Source: Drosophila persimilis
Taxonomy: Eukaryota; Arthropoda; Insecta; Diptera; Drosophilidae
Direction of reading: 5' to 3'
NCBI RefSeq assembly: GCF_003286085.1
Contig: NW_020825607.1
Location: forward strand, 1-64,000
Length of the DNA stretch: 64,000 nt
Shown here: piece after piece, positions 22,157-33,243 of the stretch
Numbering within the stretch: position 1 is the first letter of the stretch
How the letters are laid out: every line of letters begins with the position of its first letter
Program-made: the position numbers and the translations under genes
Notes under the pieces: model-generated
Databases searched by the model: none
Told to the model about the DNA's origin: nothing
Seen by the model: the letters and a program-made list of their open reading frames with translations, nothing else

Positions 22157-24100
22157 AGTAAGATGGTGTTCCCGTGCTTGGACCGTGGTAATGGTCCGAC
22201 AAAGTCGGCACACAGGGTGGCGAAGGGTTCTTCGGCTTTACGTGTGAGCATCCTGCCCACGGCCTTGCGCTGCGTGGCTTTGAACTTCTGACAGCTTACG
22301 CAGCCCTGCACGTACCGTCGCACGTCTCAGTGTAGTCCTGGCCAGTAATATCGTTGCGTTGTCCTCAGGATGGTTTTCCGGACGCCAAGGTGTACTGCTG
22401 TTGGTTCGTCATGGCATTCGCGGAGTACTCTCGTCCGCTCGTTTTTGGCCACGCATAGTTTCCACGGTATGTGGTCGTCGTCGTCGGATCCGTGTCCTAG
22501 ATAGCGGTATAGCTGCCCATTTTCGTGCGTGTAATCTGCAGTTTTCGGATCGCCCAGATGACGGCGAGGCATTACTTGTCGGTGGCCGAGTAGTTTTCTT
22601 CCGCCTTGTTGAGTCGTCGACTGACGTATGCGAGGACCCGCTCTCTTCCTTCGATCTCTTGGGTGAGGACCGCGCCCACTTCCAGGTTGCTTGCGTCCGT
22701 CTGCAGTGAAAACGTTAAAGTCTGGGCAGGCGAGTACCGGTGCGGTGGTGAGCAGTGTTTTCAGCTCGTCGAAGTCGTCTTGTTGTTCTTGGCCCCATGT
22801 CCATGCTTTCCCTTTCTTCAGCAGCAGTGACATTGGTTGGACTACGGTGGCAAAGTTTGGGACAAATCTGCGGTACCATGCCATGCCTACGATTTGTCGT
22901 AGCTCCTTCAGGTTGGTCGGCGGCCTCTGATCCTTTACCGCTGCGATTTTGTCGGGGTCCGTGTGGATACCCAGGTATTTTATCCTGCGTTGGAAGATGG
23001 CACACTTGTCAGTGTTGACCCGTGGGTTTGCCTTCCGCAGTCGTGCGAAAACTTCTTTCAGGTGTTCCGTGAAGCTTTTCCTGACGATGACGATGTCGTC
23101 GAGATATGCGAACGCGAACGGTTCCATGTCTGCGCCGATAACGGCTTCGAGGGTCCGTTGAAACGTGGCTCCCGCGGAATGTAAACCGAAAGGCATTACT
23201 GTGTATTGGTATAATCCTAGGCCGGGTATCGTGAATGCCGTGGCTTCGCGGCTGTCGCGGGCCATTGGTATCTGCCAATATCCGTTTTTCTGTCGTGATG
23301 AAGTGGGCATTTCGGAGTCGCTCTAGTATGTAGTTGATCCTGGGTAGCGGGTACGCGTCCGGGATAGAACGCTCGCTTAGCTGCCGATAATCTACACACA
23401 TGCGCCATCTCCCGTCCTTTTTACGGACCAGGACTCCGGGATGGTACCATTAGGTCCTCTATTATCAGTTGGTCGACCTGTTCATCGATGATCCGCCGCA
23501 TGGCTGGATTTTTCGGGTAGTACCGCTGTTTTATGGGTCGGTTGTCCCTCATGACCATGGTGTGTTCCTCGTCTAGAAATTCTTGTATTTTCGGCACGAT
23601 GTCGGGAGGCCATAGGTCGGAGATCCGTTCTGAATCGTCCTCGGGTAGTTCGTCGATTCCTGGGTCGCAAGTGTGGTCGGGGTTTTCGGGGAGGATTGTT
23701 GTGTCGAATGCGATTGGTGGTTCGACTTCGCGAGTGTATTCGCATATGCTGTCGACGACGGCGGGTGCCTCGATCATGAGTAGGGGGCTCGTGTGTATCC
23801 TGAGGGGCACTTGCGCGACGTTGTACTCAGCGTGATGTACGAACGTGCGGGTGTCGATGGCAAACGGCTAGTTTGGGCCGACATGGTCACCGACATGGTT
23901 CCCGGCGTGGCCCGGCGGCCGCGTGCCGGCGCCGTACGAGGTGTTGCCCGGGAGGCGTTCCATGATGTCGGGGACGATCGATGGTGCGTCGGCTCCAGGT
24001 GCGTCGGGGTTCCGATGGGTGCCTCGTGTGGCAGTAATCGCCTTTCCCGGTTCTTGCCTGAGAGGACGCTGGAGTAGTGGGCCAGGGCGACAGTCGGAGG
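22157..24100 (-). pseudogene. Gypsy-like pol fragment F1 (linker, RT, RNase H, integrase start)
   Basis: Minus strand order from 24100 down: acidic/proline-rich pol linker, RT with VDYRQLSERSIPDAYPLPR and FAYLDDIVIV (catalytic YLDD), degraded RNase H, then integrase HHCC region (ECHDEP, YYWPGLH) and the start of the catalytic core (CADFVGPLPRSKHG) near 22160-22210. RNase H ends at a TAA in TDK*CLAVIW near 22573, followed by a deletion that fuses RNase H to integrase out of frame; F2 and F3 share these lesions. A further small deletion near 22712 is private to F1. The left end abuts the LOA tail and the right end is the duplication junction at 24100/24101. Confidence 0.75.
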
Positions 24101-27100
24101 TTGCTCTAGCTCTTATGGGTTCTGAGATCCTTGAACTCATATTTTGCAATTGGCAAAACCGACCATGAAACCTGTGTGTTAGAGTGAGACAGAGCGAGAA
24201 AGAGTGAAATTGTTTTCGTGATTCTGGCTGTAATAATTATACGATCTGGTTCAGATTTTGCACTCTGTAAGATATAGTCATCTTCTTCGATTCTGCGTTT
24301 TTAGTTTTCTCGTATCTTTAAAATTGTGGATGCCACAGATTTTCGCCCTTTGTGGGGGCGGAAGTGGGCGAGGCAAAGTTTTGAAATATTTTTGTAGCAG
24401 TGACATATCACAGAAGTCTGGATCCAAAACATCGTTGCTCTAGCTCTTATAGTCTTTGAGCACTGGACGCTGAAGGGGACGGACAGACGGACAGACAGAC
24501 ATGGCTCAATCGACTCGGCTATTGATGCTGATCAAGAATATATATACTTTATGGGGTCGGAAACGATTCCTTCTGGACGTTACACACATCCACTTTTACC
24601 ACAAATCTAATATACCCCAATACTCATTTTGAGTATCGGGTATAAAAAGAAACCCCCCTGGTGGTCAAAACAAATAGACATCCTACGTAAAAGCTGCAGG
24701 ACCCTCTTCAACAGGGCCAAAAACGCGAGCGAGGAGAGCCACTGGGCAGACTACAAAATCAGTCTGTCACTATATAAAAAGGAAACAAGGAAAGCTAAAA
24801 TTTTGCTCGGAAATTGAGGAAACGTCAGAGGCCGCAAGGCTTCGCAAGATTCTGTCAAAAACTAACCCCTCGGTAGGGTATCTTAAAAGGAATGACGGCA
24901 CGTGGACTAACTCCAGTGAGGAGTCCCTGCACATTCTACTAGACACGCATTTTCCAGGGTGCACAACCATCGAGACGGTACATCTTCCAGGAGAGGGACC
25001 GGTAACCTCGATGGATCACATCCTCACAAAACGTAACATAAGCTGGGCAATAAACAGCTTCAACCCGTTCAAATCGCCAGGCCCAGACCAGGTAATCCCG
25101 GCCCAACTTCAGAAGGCCGGGGATACGGCCATCAACTGGCTACAAGGTATCTTCAGGAAGATACTGGCTGTGGGTACAATCCCGCGAGCATGGCTTAAGG
25201 CAAAGATAGTCTTCATTCCCAAAGCAGGAAAAGCCTCGCACTCAACTGCAAAAGACTTTAGACCAATCAGCCTATCGTCCTTCCTCCTCAAAACCTTTGA
25301 GAGACTCGCCGGGCTAAAACTGAGGACAACTATACACCCTCAGTTGCTGTCAGGCGCATAGCATGCCTACCGGAAAGGAAAATCCACGGAAACGGCTCTT
25401 CATGAAGTGATCTCAGCGGTAGAGAAAACACTGCATCACAAAGAGTACTCACTCATAGCCTTTCTCGATATTGAGGGAGCTTTCAACAACGTTGTAACGG
25501 GCGCCATTACAGAAGCCCTGACTGACCTGGGGGTGGACCGTCACTTAGTGATGCTCATTGATCAATTGCTCACATGCAGGACGGTGACATCATCGATGGG
25601 ATCGTCCGCCCAGTCAAGGTATGTCAACAGAGGCACCTCGCAAGGTGGTGTCCTGTCTCCTCTTCTGTGGAACATAGCAGTCAACAAGATTCTATGTGAC
25701 CTAGTGGGGGGGCTGCAAAGTCGTGGCCTATGCGGACGACGTTGCGATTATCTTCTCGGGGAAATACCCCCAAACACTGTGCGACTTAATGCCCACAAAG
25801 CTAGCGCAACTGTCGGATTGGATAGAATCGCGCGGTCTTGGAGTAAATCCCTCAAAAACGGAACTCGTACTATTCACAAAGAAATACAAGGTCCCGCCCC
25901 TCAACCCTCCAATACTACAAGGATGCAGGCTCTCCTTTAGCGACAGTGCCAGTTACTTAGGGTTGGTAATAAGAAGCTTAGCTGGAACCTGAATGTCAAA
26001 GACAGAGTGAAGAAGGCAATGACTGCACTCTACACATGCAAAAAAGCTATTGGGCTAAGATGGGGCATGATCCCAAGCATAGTCCAATGGATATATCAAG
26101 CTATAGTTAGACCAATACTACTCTACGGAGTTACGGAGTGGTGGCCGGCCCTATCAAGAAGGGCGATCACCAAGCAACTGGGCAAAGTCCAGCGGACTGC
26201 CGCCCTATGCATCAGCGGAGCTCTTCGCACCACCCCAAATGATGCGCTAAATGCCATCCCATGCCTACAGAGCCTTGACCTCGCAGGAAAGGAACGGGCA
26301 GAAGCAGCAGCAATACGTCTAAGAGACTCAGATCAATGGGTGACACAGTGCATAGGTCACTCAGCCATATTAAATAATAGCAATACCGTCCCCCCAAAAA
26401 CAGAGTTCCAAGAGAGTACACAATCACTCCCTTCGACACAATCATCCCTCACAGAGACGAATGGCTCGAGGGACTCCCAGGCCCAGATGGGGCCATAAAC
26501 ATCTTCACAGATGGATCAAAGCTGGACGACAGAGTCGGAGGGCGAATCTACTCTGAACAACTAAACATAAGGCATTCCTTCTGACTCCCAGATGATTGCA
26601 GTGTCTTTCAAGCGGAAGTCATAGCAATCAGGGAGGCTCTAGACTGCCTACAAGCGGCTGCCGTTACGGCAACCAAGCTAAACATTTATAGCGACAGCCA
26701 GGCTGCGATCAAATCGCTAGGAAAAGGTGCAGCGTAGTCATACGTTCCCTCACGGGACACTGGCTAATAGGCACCCACGCTAACAGGCTGGGGGCCCCAC
26801 ATAACGATTTTTGTGGCAGCTGTAAAGACGAGGAAGAGGAGGAGACAGTGGAACATCTGTTCTATCCTCAACCTAACCTAACCTAACCTACCAGTAAGAT
26901 GGTGTTCCCGTGCTTGGACCGTGGTAATGGTCCGACAAAGTCGGCACACAGGGTGGCGAAGGGTTCTTCGGCTTTACGTGTGAGCATCCTGCCCACGGCC
27001 TTGCGCTGCGTGGCTTTGAACTTCTGACAGCTTACGCAGCCCTGCACGTACCGTCGCACGTCTCAGTGTAGTCCTGGCCAGTAATATCGTTGCGTTGTCC

Positions 27101-28773
27101 TCAGGATGGTTTTCCGGACGCCAAGGTGTACTGCTGTTGGTTCGTCATGGCATTCGCGGAGTACTCTCGTCCGCTCGTTTTTGGCCACGCATAGTTTCCA
27201 CGGTATGTGGTCGTCGTCGTCGGATCCGTGTCCTAGATAGCGGTATAGCTGCCCATTTTCGTGCGTGTAATCTGCAGTTTTCGGATCGCCCAGATGACGG
27301 CGAGGCATTACTTGTCGGTGGCCGAGTAGTTTTCTTCCGCCTTGTTGAGTCGTCGACTGACGTATGCGAGGACCCGCTCTCTTCCTTCGATCTCTTGGGT
27401 GAGGACCGCGCCCACTTCCAGGTTGCTTGCGTCCGTCTGCAGGGAAAACTTGGGTCTAAAGTCTGGGCAGGCGAGTACCGGTGCGGTGGTGAGCAGTGTT
27501 TTCAGCTCGTCGAAGTCGTCTTGTTGTTCTTGGCCCCATGTCCATGCTTTCCCTTTCTTCAGCAGCAGTGACATTGGTACCACCCCGCCATGCCTACGCA
27601 TTGTCGTAGCTCCTTCAGGTTGGTCGGCGGCCTCTGATCCTTTACCGCTGCGATTTTGTCGGGGTCCGTGTGGATACCCAGGTATTTTATCCGGCGTTGG
27701 AAGATGGCACACTTGTCAGTGTTGACCCGTGGGTTTGCCTTCCGCAGTCGTGCGAAAACTTTTTTCAGGTGTTCCGTGAAGCTTTTCCTGACGATGACGA
27801 TGTCGTCGAGATATGCGAACGCCAACGGTTCCATGTCTGCGCCGATAACGGCTTCGAGGGTCCGTTGAAACGTGGCTCCCGCGGAATGTAAACCGAAAGG
27901 CATTACTGTGTATTGGTATAATCCTCGGCCGGGTATCGTGAATGCCGTGGCTTCGCGGCTGTCGCGGGCCATTGGTATCTGCCAATATCCGTTTTTCCGT
28001 CGTGATGAAGTGGGCATTTCGGAGTCGCTCTAGTATGTAGTTGATCCTGGGTAGCGGGTACGCGTCCGGGATAGAACGCTCGCTTAGCTGCCGATAATCT
28101 ACACACATGCGCCACCTCCCGTCCTTTTTGCGGACCAGGACTCCGGGATGGTACCATTAGGTCCTCTGTTATCAGTTGGTCGACCTGTTCATCGATGATC
28201 CGCCGCATGGCTGGATTTTTCGGGTAGTACCGCTGTTTTATGGGTCGGTTGTCCCTGGTGTGTTCCTCGTCTAGAAATTCTTGTATTTTCGGCACGATGT
28301 CGGGAGGCCATGGGTCGGAGATCCGTTCTGAATCGTCCTCGGGTGGTTCGTCGATTCCTGGGTCGCAAGTGTGGTCGGGGTTTTCGGGGAGGATTGTTGT
28401 GTCGAATGCGATTGGTGGTTCGACTTCGCGAGTGTATTCGCTTATGCTGTCGACGACGGCGGGTGCCTCGATCATGAGTAGGGGGCTCGTGTGTGTCCTG
28501 AGGGGCACTTGCGCGACGTTGTACTCAGCGTGATGTACGAACGTGCGGGTGTCGATGGCGATCGTAGCGTTTGACAAACGGCTAGTTTGGGCGATGAAGG
28601 TCCCCGACATGGTTCCCGGCGTGGTGCTGTGCCGCGTGCCGGCGGGGACGATCGATGGTGCGTCGGCTCCAGGTGCGTCGGGGTTCCGATGGGTGCCTCG
28701 TGTGGCAGTAATCGCCTTTCCCGGTTCTTGCCTGAGAGGACGCTGGAGTAGTGGGCCAGGGCGACAGTCGGAG
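24101..28773. repeat. 4.7 kb tandem duplication, copy 2
   Basis: Begins inside a DINE at GTTGCTCTAG, directly joined to F1 at 24100. The three bases GGT are shared by both parents at the junction, which suggests microhomology-mediated or replication-based joining. DINE part 24101-24645, LOA 24646-26892, F2 from 26893. Confidence 0.8.
24646..26892 (+). mobile_element. LOA-clade element copy 2, truncated and deleted
   Basis: Duplicate of copy 1 with the same 5' truncation, internal deletions, in-frame TAG near 25359, G-run frameshift near 25706 and (CCTAA)n tail near 26870-26892. The RT catalytic AYADD is at about 25726. It is a duplicate rather than an independent insertion. Confidence 0.75.
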
Positions 28774-29190
28774 GTGGTACCTCGAGCGCCCGGCTGCTGC
28801 GTGGCGGCCGTCGTTGCTGGGGCCGGGTTGTCTTCTGGAGGGGCGTCCTGGGTTCCTTTCCCTTCGTTGGTGGAACCGCGTCGGTGCCCTCGGGAGACCG
28901 GCTCGCTTTCTTCGTTGTGTTGCTTAGTTTTGGGTTTCTCGGAGTGGGCCTGGGTTCTGTGTTCCTTGTTCCTTGTGCTCTTATCTCGTGTCGTGGCGGG
29001 GAATTCGTTGGCGGCGTTGGTCTCGAGTTCGTGGGTCCGGGGGCGTGTACTTGGCTGGCGGTGATAATCGGCGTGTTTGGGATGGGGCGTTGGGGGCCTT
29101 GGAGATGGATGCGTGTGGCGGCACATTGTATTGTGGTTCCTGTGGCGCACAGGAAATCCATCCCTATGATGGCTTGCTCTACCATATTGG
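26893..29190 (-). pseudogene. Gypsy-like pol fragment F2, main part
   Basis: Minus strand order from 29190 down: C-terminal part of protease (IIGMDFLCATGTTIQCAATR), proline-rich linker, RT (27559-28017 in one frame, YLDD at FAYLDDIVIV), RNase H (LQTDASNLEVGAVLT), then the shared TAA and deletion into the integrase HHCC region. A private deletion near 27575 removes the VPNFATVV part of the RT-RNase H connection. The upstream part of protease was separated by the gypsy insertion and continues at 34534. The gypsy-like family is certain from RT and integrase; the clade (perhaps Osvaldo/Ulysses-like) is a guess. Confidence 0.75.
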
Positions 29191-29483
29191 TGTAGGCCGT
29201 CTAACCCGGGAATTGTAGTGACCAATATCGGTGCGTGAGTGAACTGTTTAGGTATAAAAACACAAGCCCGGCGATTTGATATAACTCTTTTTTATTAGCT
29301 GCGCGTCCGTCTCTCACAATCGCCATTTACAAAGTGAACTTACTCTCTTATCGATGTTTCTTATCCGATATCTCACTATTGGTATTTCCCGCCGAGTGTA
29401 TCGATGGTGCGGTAAATACCAATGCGCGCTGTATGCTATTTTAAATACTAGTTGAATGCCTCACTAATTATTACCTTGCTACA
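29191..29483 (-). repeat. 3' LTR of the mdg3-like element
   Basis: Starts TGTAGGCCGTCTAACC and ends CCTTGCTACA as read on the plus strand; 293 bp. Identical to the LTR at 34241-34533 on direct comparison. Confidence 0.92.
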
Positions 29484-29590
29484 ATTCGGCCATCCTGACC
29501 GGAGTGCTCCTGAACTCCTTATATTTAAGTTAGTTTCTAGATAGGTTGATTTATTACAGTTGGGTGTGGTTTACTCTTAACATTCTAAGT

Positions 29591-31786
29591 TTACGTGTTA
29601 CAATCATTTTCTTCATTTTGATTCCCTGTGACATTTGCATTATTACCATTTTCAATCCACGGCTTCATATTTGCCACCGCCCAAACTCCTTTATACGGGA
29701 TCCTTGATTGTTGAAATCCCTCTACATCTTCTAGCAAATACCTATCATTTTTTAACACCTTTGATATCTTATAAGGTCCTTTGAACTTCGGGATAAGGTT
29801 TTTGGACACCCCTGTATGAGTGTCGAAATTTCTCACCATAACTAGATCATTATCTACGTACACGTGTGGCTCCCTTCGCTTTGAATCTGCTGCTTGTTTG
29901 TTATAAGACTGTATTTTTTCCTGATGAGTGCCTGCTACTGCTCTAATCTTTTCTATATCCCTTGTTGCCCGTTGTTCGGTTAGTTCGTCTAGATGATCTT
30001 TTAGTAAATCTGAAACCTTTCCTTTTTGTACGACCCCAAACAACATTCTGCTCGGGTGTTCATTAATTGTTCTTTGAATTGTGTTGTTCATCGCGTGTTC
30101 TACTGTTTCCACTACCATATCCCAATGTAATCCTTTTTCCGGGTCAACAAGCTTTGCAATCATGGGTCCCAAACTTCTGTTCACCCTTTCTACCTGCCCG
30201 TTGGCCTGTGGCGACCCTGTTGCTATCTTTACGTGTTTAACATTGCTCTGTTCTAAGAATTCTTCAAACTCTTTTGACGTGAAACAGCTTCCTCTGTCTG
30301 ACACAATGCATCTGGGTCTACTGTAAGCTCGGAAATAATCTTTCATTGCAATTACTGCTTCCTTTGTGCTAGTGGTTTTGGTCGTATAAAGTCTTACGAA
30401 TTTGGTGAACGCGTCTATTACTACTAAAACATGTTTGTTGGCCCTGCCTTTGTCGACTGGCCCGAAATGGTCGATATGTACTACCTCGAATGGTCCTGAC
30501 CCTTTTGGTATGTTGTGTAAAAACCCTTCCTCTTTTCCGTGTTTTGCTGAGTACGCTATGCATTTTAGACAGTTTTCAATGTGTCGCTTGGCTTTATACC
30601 TTACGTTTGAGATCCAGTAGCTTTTCGATATAGCGTCGGTCATCTTGTCTATACCGACGTGCCCTAGTTCATCGTGGTACTTATAGAGTACGTGGCCTTC
30701 CATTTCCTCGGGTACGCAGAATAGGATAGTATTGTTATCTTTTTTCCTGTATATTATTCCGTTTCTCATCTCATAATGTTTGTGTTCTGATTTCTGTAAC
30801 GTTTCTCTCAGCTCCATCAGTTTGTTATCTCTGTTTTGGCATATAATTAAATTTTCTTCAAAGGTGTTTGTGTCTACCGTGAGTATCTGAACGGCTCTGC
30901 TTAGCGCATCTACGTGTTGCATTCTGCTTCCTGACCTGTGTTCTAACTTGTAGTCATAATTTTGTAACTCTAACGCCCAGCGGGCAATGCGTGGATTGAG
31001 TTCTTTTTTGTTTAGAGTCATAGTTAGCGCGTTGCAGTCTGTCACTATTTTGAAGGGTATGCCTTGCACGTATACTCTAAACCGTTGCAGTGCATAAATT
31101 ATCGCTAGTGTCTCCAGTTCAAAGCTGTGGTATTTTGCTTCGGTAATTGTTGTCCGCTTGGAGAAATAGAACACCGGGTGCATTCTGCCATCACCCTTCT
31201 TCTGCATTAGAATTGACCCGAAACCTAACGAACTTGCATCGCAATGTAATTCTGTCGGATCTCTGGGATTGTAAAGTGCCAAGATCGGTGCTTCCAACAA
31301 ATTACTTTTGAGTTGTTCGAAACATTCTAGTTCTACGATACCGAATTCAAACTTCCTGTCTTTTTTGACCAAATCATAAAGGGGCTTAGCTTTCGTAGAA
31401 AAATCTTTTACGAACCGTCTAAAGTAAGAACATAACCCTAAGAAACTCTGCACTTCGTTCGTTTTCGTGGGGACTGGGAACCCTTTTACTGCCTGTAATC
31501 CCTTCGTATCTGGTTTAATTCCGTTACCCGATATGGAATAGCCCAGGTACTTAACTTCTGACTGTAAGAATTCGCATTTATCAATCCTTAATTCAAGTTT
31601 ATTCTCTACCAATCGTCTCATCACTTCTTGTAAAATTTCCATGTGACAATCACTATCTTTTGTTGCTACCATAATATCGTCCATGTATATTATAACTTTG
31701 TCTTCCTTTACCATGTCTGCAAAAATTTTGTTTGTGAATCTTTGAAACACCGCCGATGCATTTCGTAACCCGAACGGCATCCTCAA
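29591..31786 (-). CDS. Pol: RT palm, RNase H and integrase of the mdg3-like element
   Basis: About 730 open codons, long and uninterrupted. RT palm MPFGLRNASAVFQRF and catalytic IYMDDIMVA are at about residues 1-45; RNase H follows (HCDASSLGFGSIL near 185, then TDCNAL and HVDALSRA). Integrase has the HHCC zinc site (HDELGH ... CLKC near 375-410) and a full DD35E triad: HIDHFGPV, VSDRGSCF and, 35 residues after the second Asp, the Glu in NGQVERVNRSL. A C-terminal DLVMVRNFD...FKGPYKI segment resembles the GPY/F module. There is no chromodomain and no env. The frame ends 107 bp before the 3' LTR. The first codon is only where the frameshifted frame opens, not a start. Confidence 0.88.
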   Translation of the reverse strand: MRMPFGLRNASAVFQRFTNKIFADMVKEDKVIIYMDDIMVATKDSDCHMEILQEVMRRLVENKLELRIDKCEFLQSEVKYLGYSISGNGIKPDTKGLQAVKGFPVPTKTNEVQSFLGLCSYFRRFVKDFSTKAKPLYDLVKKDRKFEFGIVELECFEQLKSNLLEAPILALYNPRDPTELHCDASSLGFGSILMQKKGDGRMHPVFYFSKRTTITEAKYHSFELETLAIIYALQRFRVYVQGIPFKIVTDCNALTMTLNKKELNPRIARWALELQNYDYKLEHRSGSRMQHVDALSRAVQILTVDTNTFEENLIICQNRDNKLMELRETLQKSEHKHYEMRNGIIYRKKDNNTILFCVPEEMEGHVLYKYHDELGHVGIDKMTDAISKSYWISNVRYKAKRHIENCLKCIAYSAKHGKEEGFLHNIPKGSGPFEVVHIDHFGPVDKGRANKHVLVVIDAFTKFVRLYTTKTTSTKEAVIAMKDYFRAYSRPRCIVSDRGSCFTSKEFEEFLEQSNVKHVKIATGSPQANGQVERVNRSLGPMIAKLVDPEKGLHWDMVVETVEHAMNNTIQRTINEHPSRMLFGVVQKGKVSDLLKDHLDELTEQRATRDIEKIRAVAGTHQEKIQSYNKQAADSKRREPHVYVDNDLVMVRNFDTHTGVSKNLIPKFKGPYKISKVLKNDRYLLEDVEGFQQSRIPYKGVWAVANMKPWIENGNNANVTGNQNEENDCNT

Positions 31787-32850
31787 CCATCGTATTGTCC
31801 CATGGGGGTCGTGAACGATGTGTATTTAACTGAATCTTTATGCATAAATACGTGGAAGTATCCATTCTTCAGGTCTAACTTGGTGAAAAGTCTTTTCCCT
31901 GACAGTTTATCTAGTAGGTCGTCTATAAGAGGTGTTGGGTAATTGTCCTTTATCATTCCTTTATTAAGTGTGCGATAATCGACGCACAGTCTCAACTCTC
32001 CCGAATTCTTTTTTACCAGTACTATAGGCGAAACGTATTCTGACTCACTGGTTCTGATGTAACCTTTTTCTGTGTAATCGTCTATCATTTTCTGTACTTG
32101 GGCTTTTTCGCTATACGACAGTCTTCTAGGTGGGCAATGAAACGGTTTTTCGTGTTCGAAATTCAACTTCATTTCCCACTTGGTTTGTGGTAAGTTTGGT
32201 CTTTCTGCGTTTACATACGCTGTCCTAAACATGTATTTAAGTCGTCCTGCCAGTTCTTGGCTACAATCTGTCCCTACTTTCAACTCCCAGTCGTTTTCTT
32301 TGTCTGGATACTGGCTTGGTAGTTCGTTGAAATTGGTTTTTACGCTCTCGCAGGTATCGCTGTCTTCCAGACACTCAACCATTGCAGAACACTCATTTTC
32401 TACCTTGCCTTCACTTTCTACTTCATGCTTATTCTCTTTATCACCCTCATCTTTTACTTCACACTCATATTCTCCTAAACGCTCATTCTCTATTTTCCAC
32501 TCATTTTTTTCTAAACACTCATTTTCTCCTAAACACTCATTTTTTTCTAAACACTCATTTTCTCCTAAACACTCATTTTCTCCTAAACACTCATTTTCTT
32601 CTAAACACTCATTTTTTGTCTCACTCTCCTTCTCCTTGCAAATGTCACTTACAATTTTAAATTTGCATAAATTCATAAAATCCCTACCTAACACAGCCTC
32701 ATAGCCCATCGACTCGTCTGCCACTACTAGTAATTCAAAGTTGATTCGATTTTTGTTAATAATTACAAAACTGGGTATTTTACCAAAGATGTTAAGTTTG
32801 CTATTGTTTAGTCCAACATAAGCGTAATCCGCATTTTTATTCAAAATAAA
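31783..32850 (-). CDS. Protease C-terminus, acidic repeat linker and RT N-terminus
   Basis: Continues the same frame after the TAA. It begins with the end of protease (YEAVLGRDFMNLCKF), then a Glu/Asn/Cys-rich linker made of six-residue repeats (ECLGEN / ECLEKN, about 32500-32620), then RT fingers (SPIVLVKKNSGELRLCVDYR, FTKLDLKNGYFHV with the first catalytic Asp). It stops at 31783 after FTTPMGQYDG because one base is missing near 31790; the normal frame resumes as LRMPFGL in the next entry. This single-base loss splits RT in the palm. Confidence 0.8.
   Translation of the reverse strand, partial: FILNKNADYAYVGLNNSKLNIFGKIPSFVIINKNRINFELLVVADESMGYEAVLGRDFMNLCKFKIVSDICKEKESETKNECLEENECLGENECLGENECLEKNECLGENECLEKNEWKIENERLGEYECEVKDEGDKENKHEVESEGKVENECSAMVECLEDSDTCESVKTNFNELPSQYPDKENDWELKVGTDCSQELAGRLKYMFRTAYVNAERPNLPQTKWEMKLNFEHEKPFHCPPRRLSYSEKAQVQKMIDDYTEKGYIRTSESEYVSPIVLVKKNSGELRLCVDYRTLNKGMIKDNYPTPLIDDLLDKLSGKRLFTKLDLKNGYFHVFMHKDSVKYTSFTTPMGQYDG
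32500..32620 (-). repeat. 18-bp tandem repeat inside pol
   Basis: About seven in-frame copies of an 18-bp unit (plus strand TAAACACTCATTTTCTCC), encoding ECLGEN/ECLEKN. It lies between protease and RT; flanking codons on both sides are weaker Glu-rich versions. Confidence 0.8.
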
Positions 32851-33243
32851 TTAAATTTCTCTGTTTTTCTTGTCTTTGTTAAACTTATATAAACATAAAT
32901 CATCTTCTTTGATTTCATTTGAACTGAATCGTGAGCGCTCTTCCGCTTTATTTAGTTTATTTTCCGACTGGTGCTCTAGACATGATAACTTTATAAAACT
33001 TATTGGGCTCCCTGAGTCGATGAGGCAATCTAAGGACAAGCATTTATTATTGTAATTGCTAATGTATATATTAAATTTGTATATGTAATCGTTATGTACC
33101 TTGCTCTTCTTTTCGTCACAGTGTGACACCTGGTGACTCATGCTGCCGCATCCGTAGCACGCTCCTCTTTCGCGCTTGGGCTTGCGGCACTCCCCTGCCA
33201 CGTGGCCCAAAGAGTTGCAGTTGTAGCAGCGAATGGGTGTTGG
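32851..33243 (-). CDS. Nucleocapsid zinc knuckles and protease start of the mdg3-like element
   Basis: Same frame as gag, directly after its TAG. Two zinc knuckles (CYNCNSLGHVAGEC, then CYGCGSMSHQVSHC) are followed about 30 residues later by the aspartic protease active-site motif LIDSGSP. Zinc knuckles bind the RNA genome and the protease processes Gag-Pol. The frame ends at TAA (32851-32853) where the three captured copies G1-G3 have GAA, so this stop is a private nonsense mutation of the full-length copy. Without read-through of both stops no Pol can be made. Confidence 0.8.
   Translation of the reverse strand, partial: PTPIRCYNCNSLGHVAGECRKPKRERGACYGCGSMSHQVSHCDEKKSKVHNDYIYKFNIYISNYNNKCLSLDCLIDSGSPISFIKLSCLEHQSENKLNKAEERSRFSSNEIKEDDLCLYKFNKDKKNREI

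Larger units (their letters stand above)
19375..24100. repeat. 4.7 kb tandem duplication, copy 1
   Basis: The block (DINE end + LOA + F1) is repeated at 24101-28773 with a shift of 4,726-4,736 bp. LOA parts are almost identical (one visible change near 20057); the F parts differ by several indels. Confidence 0.8.

Noticed and set aside
22130..22160. A true telomere or telomere relic at the (CCTAA)n tracts
   Set aside because: The tracts are only about five units long and each sits at the 3' end of an LOA element.
23421..24077. Plus-strand frames with long open stretches opposite F1 and F2
   Set aside because: They are antisense shadows of the GC-rich pol linker, which has matching protein motifs on the minus strand.
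29191..29590. An env gene in the mdg3-like element
   Set aside because: Only 107 bp separate the integrase stop from the 3' LTR, so no env can be present.
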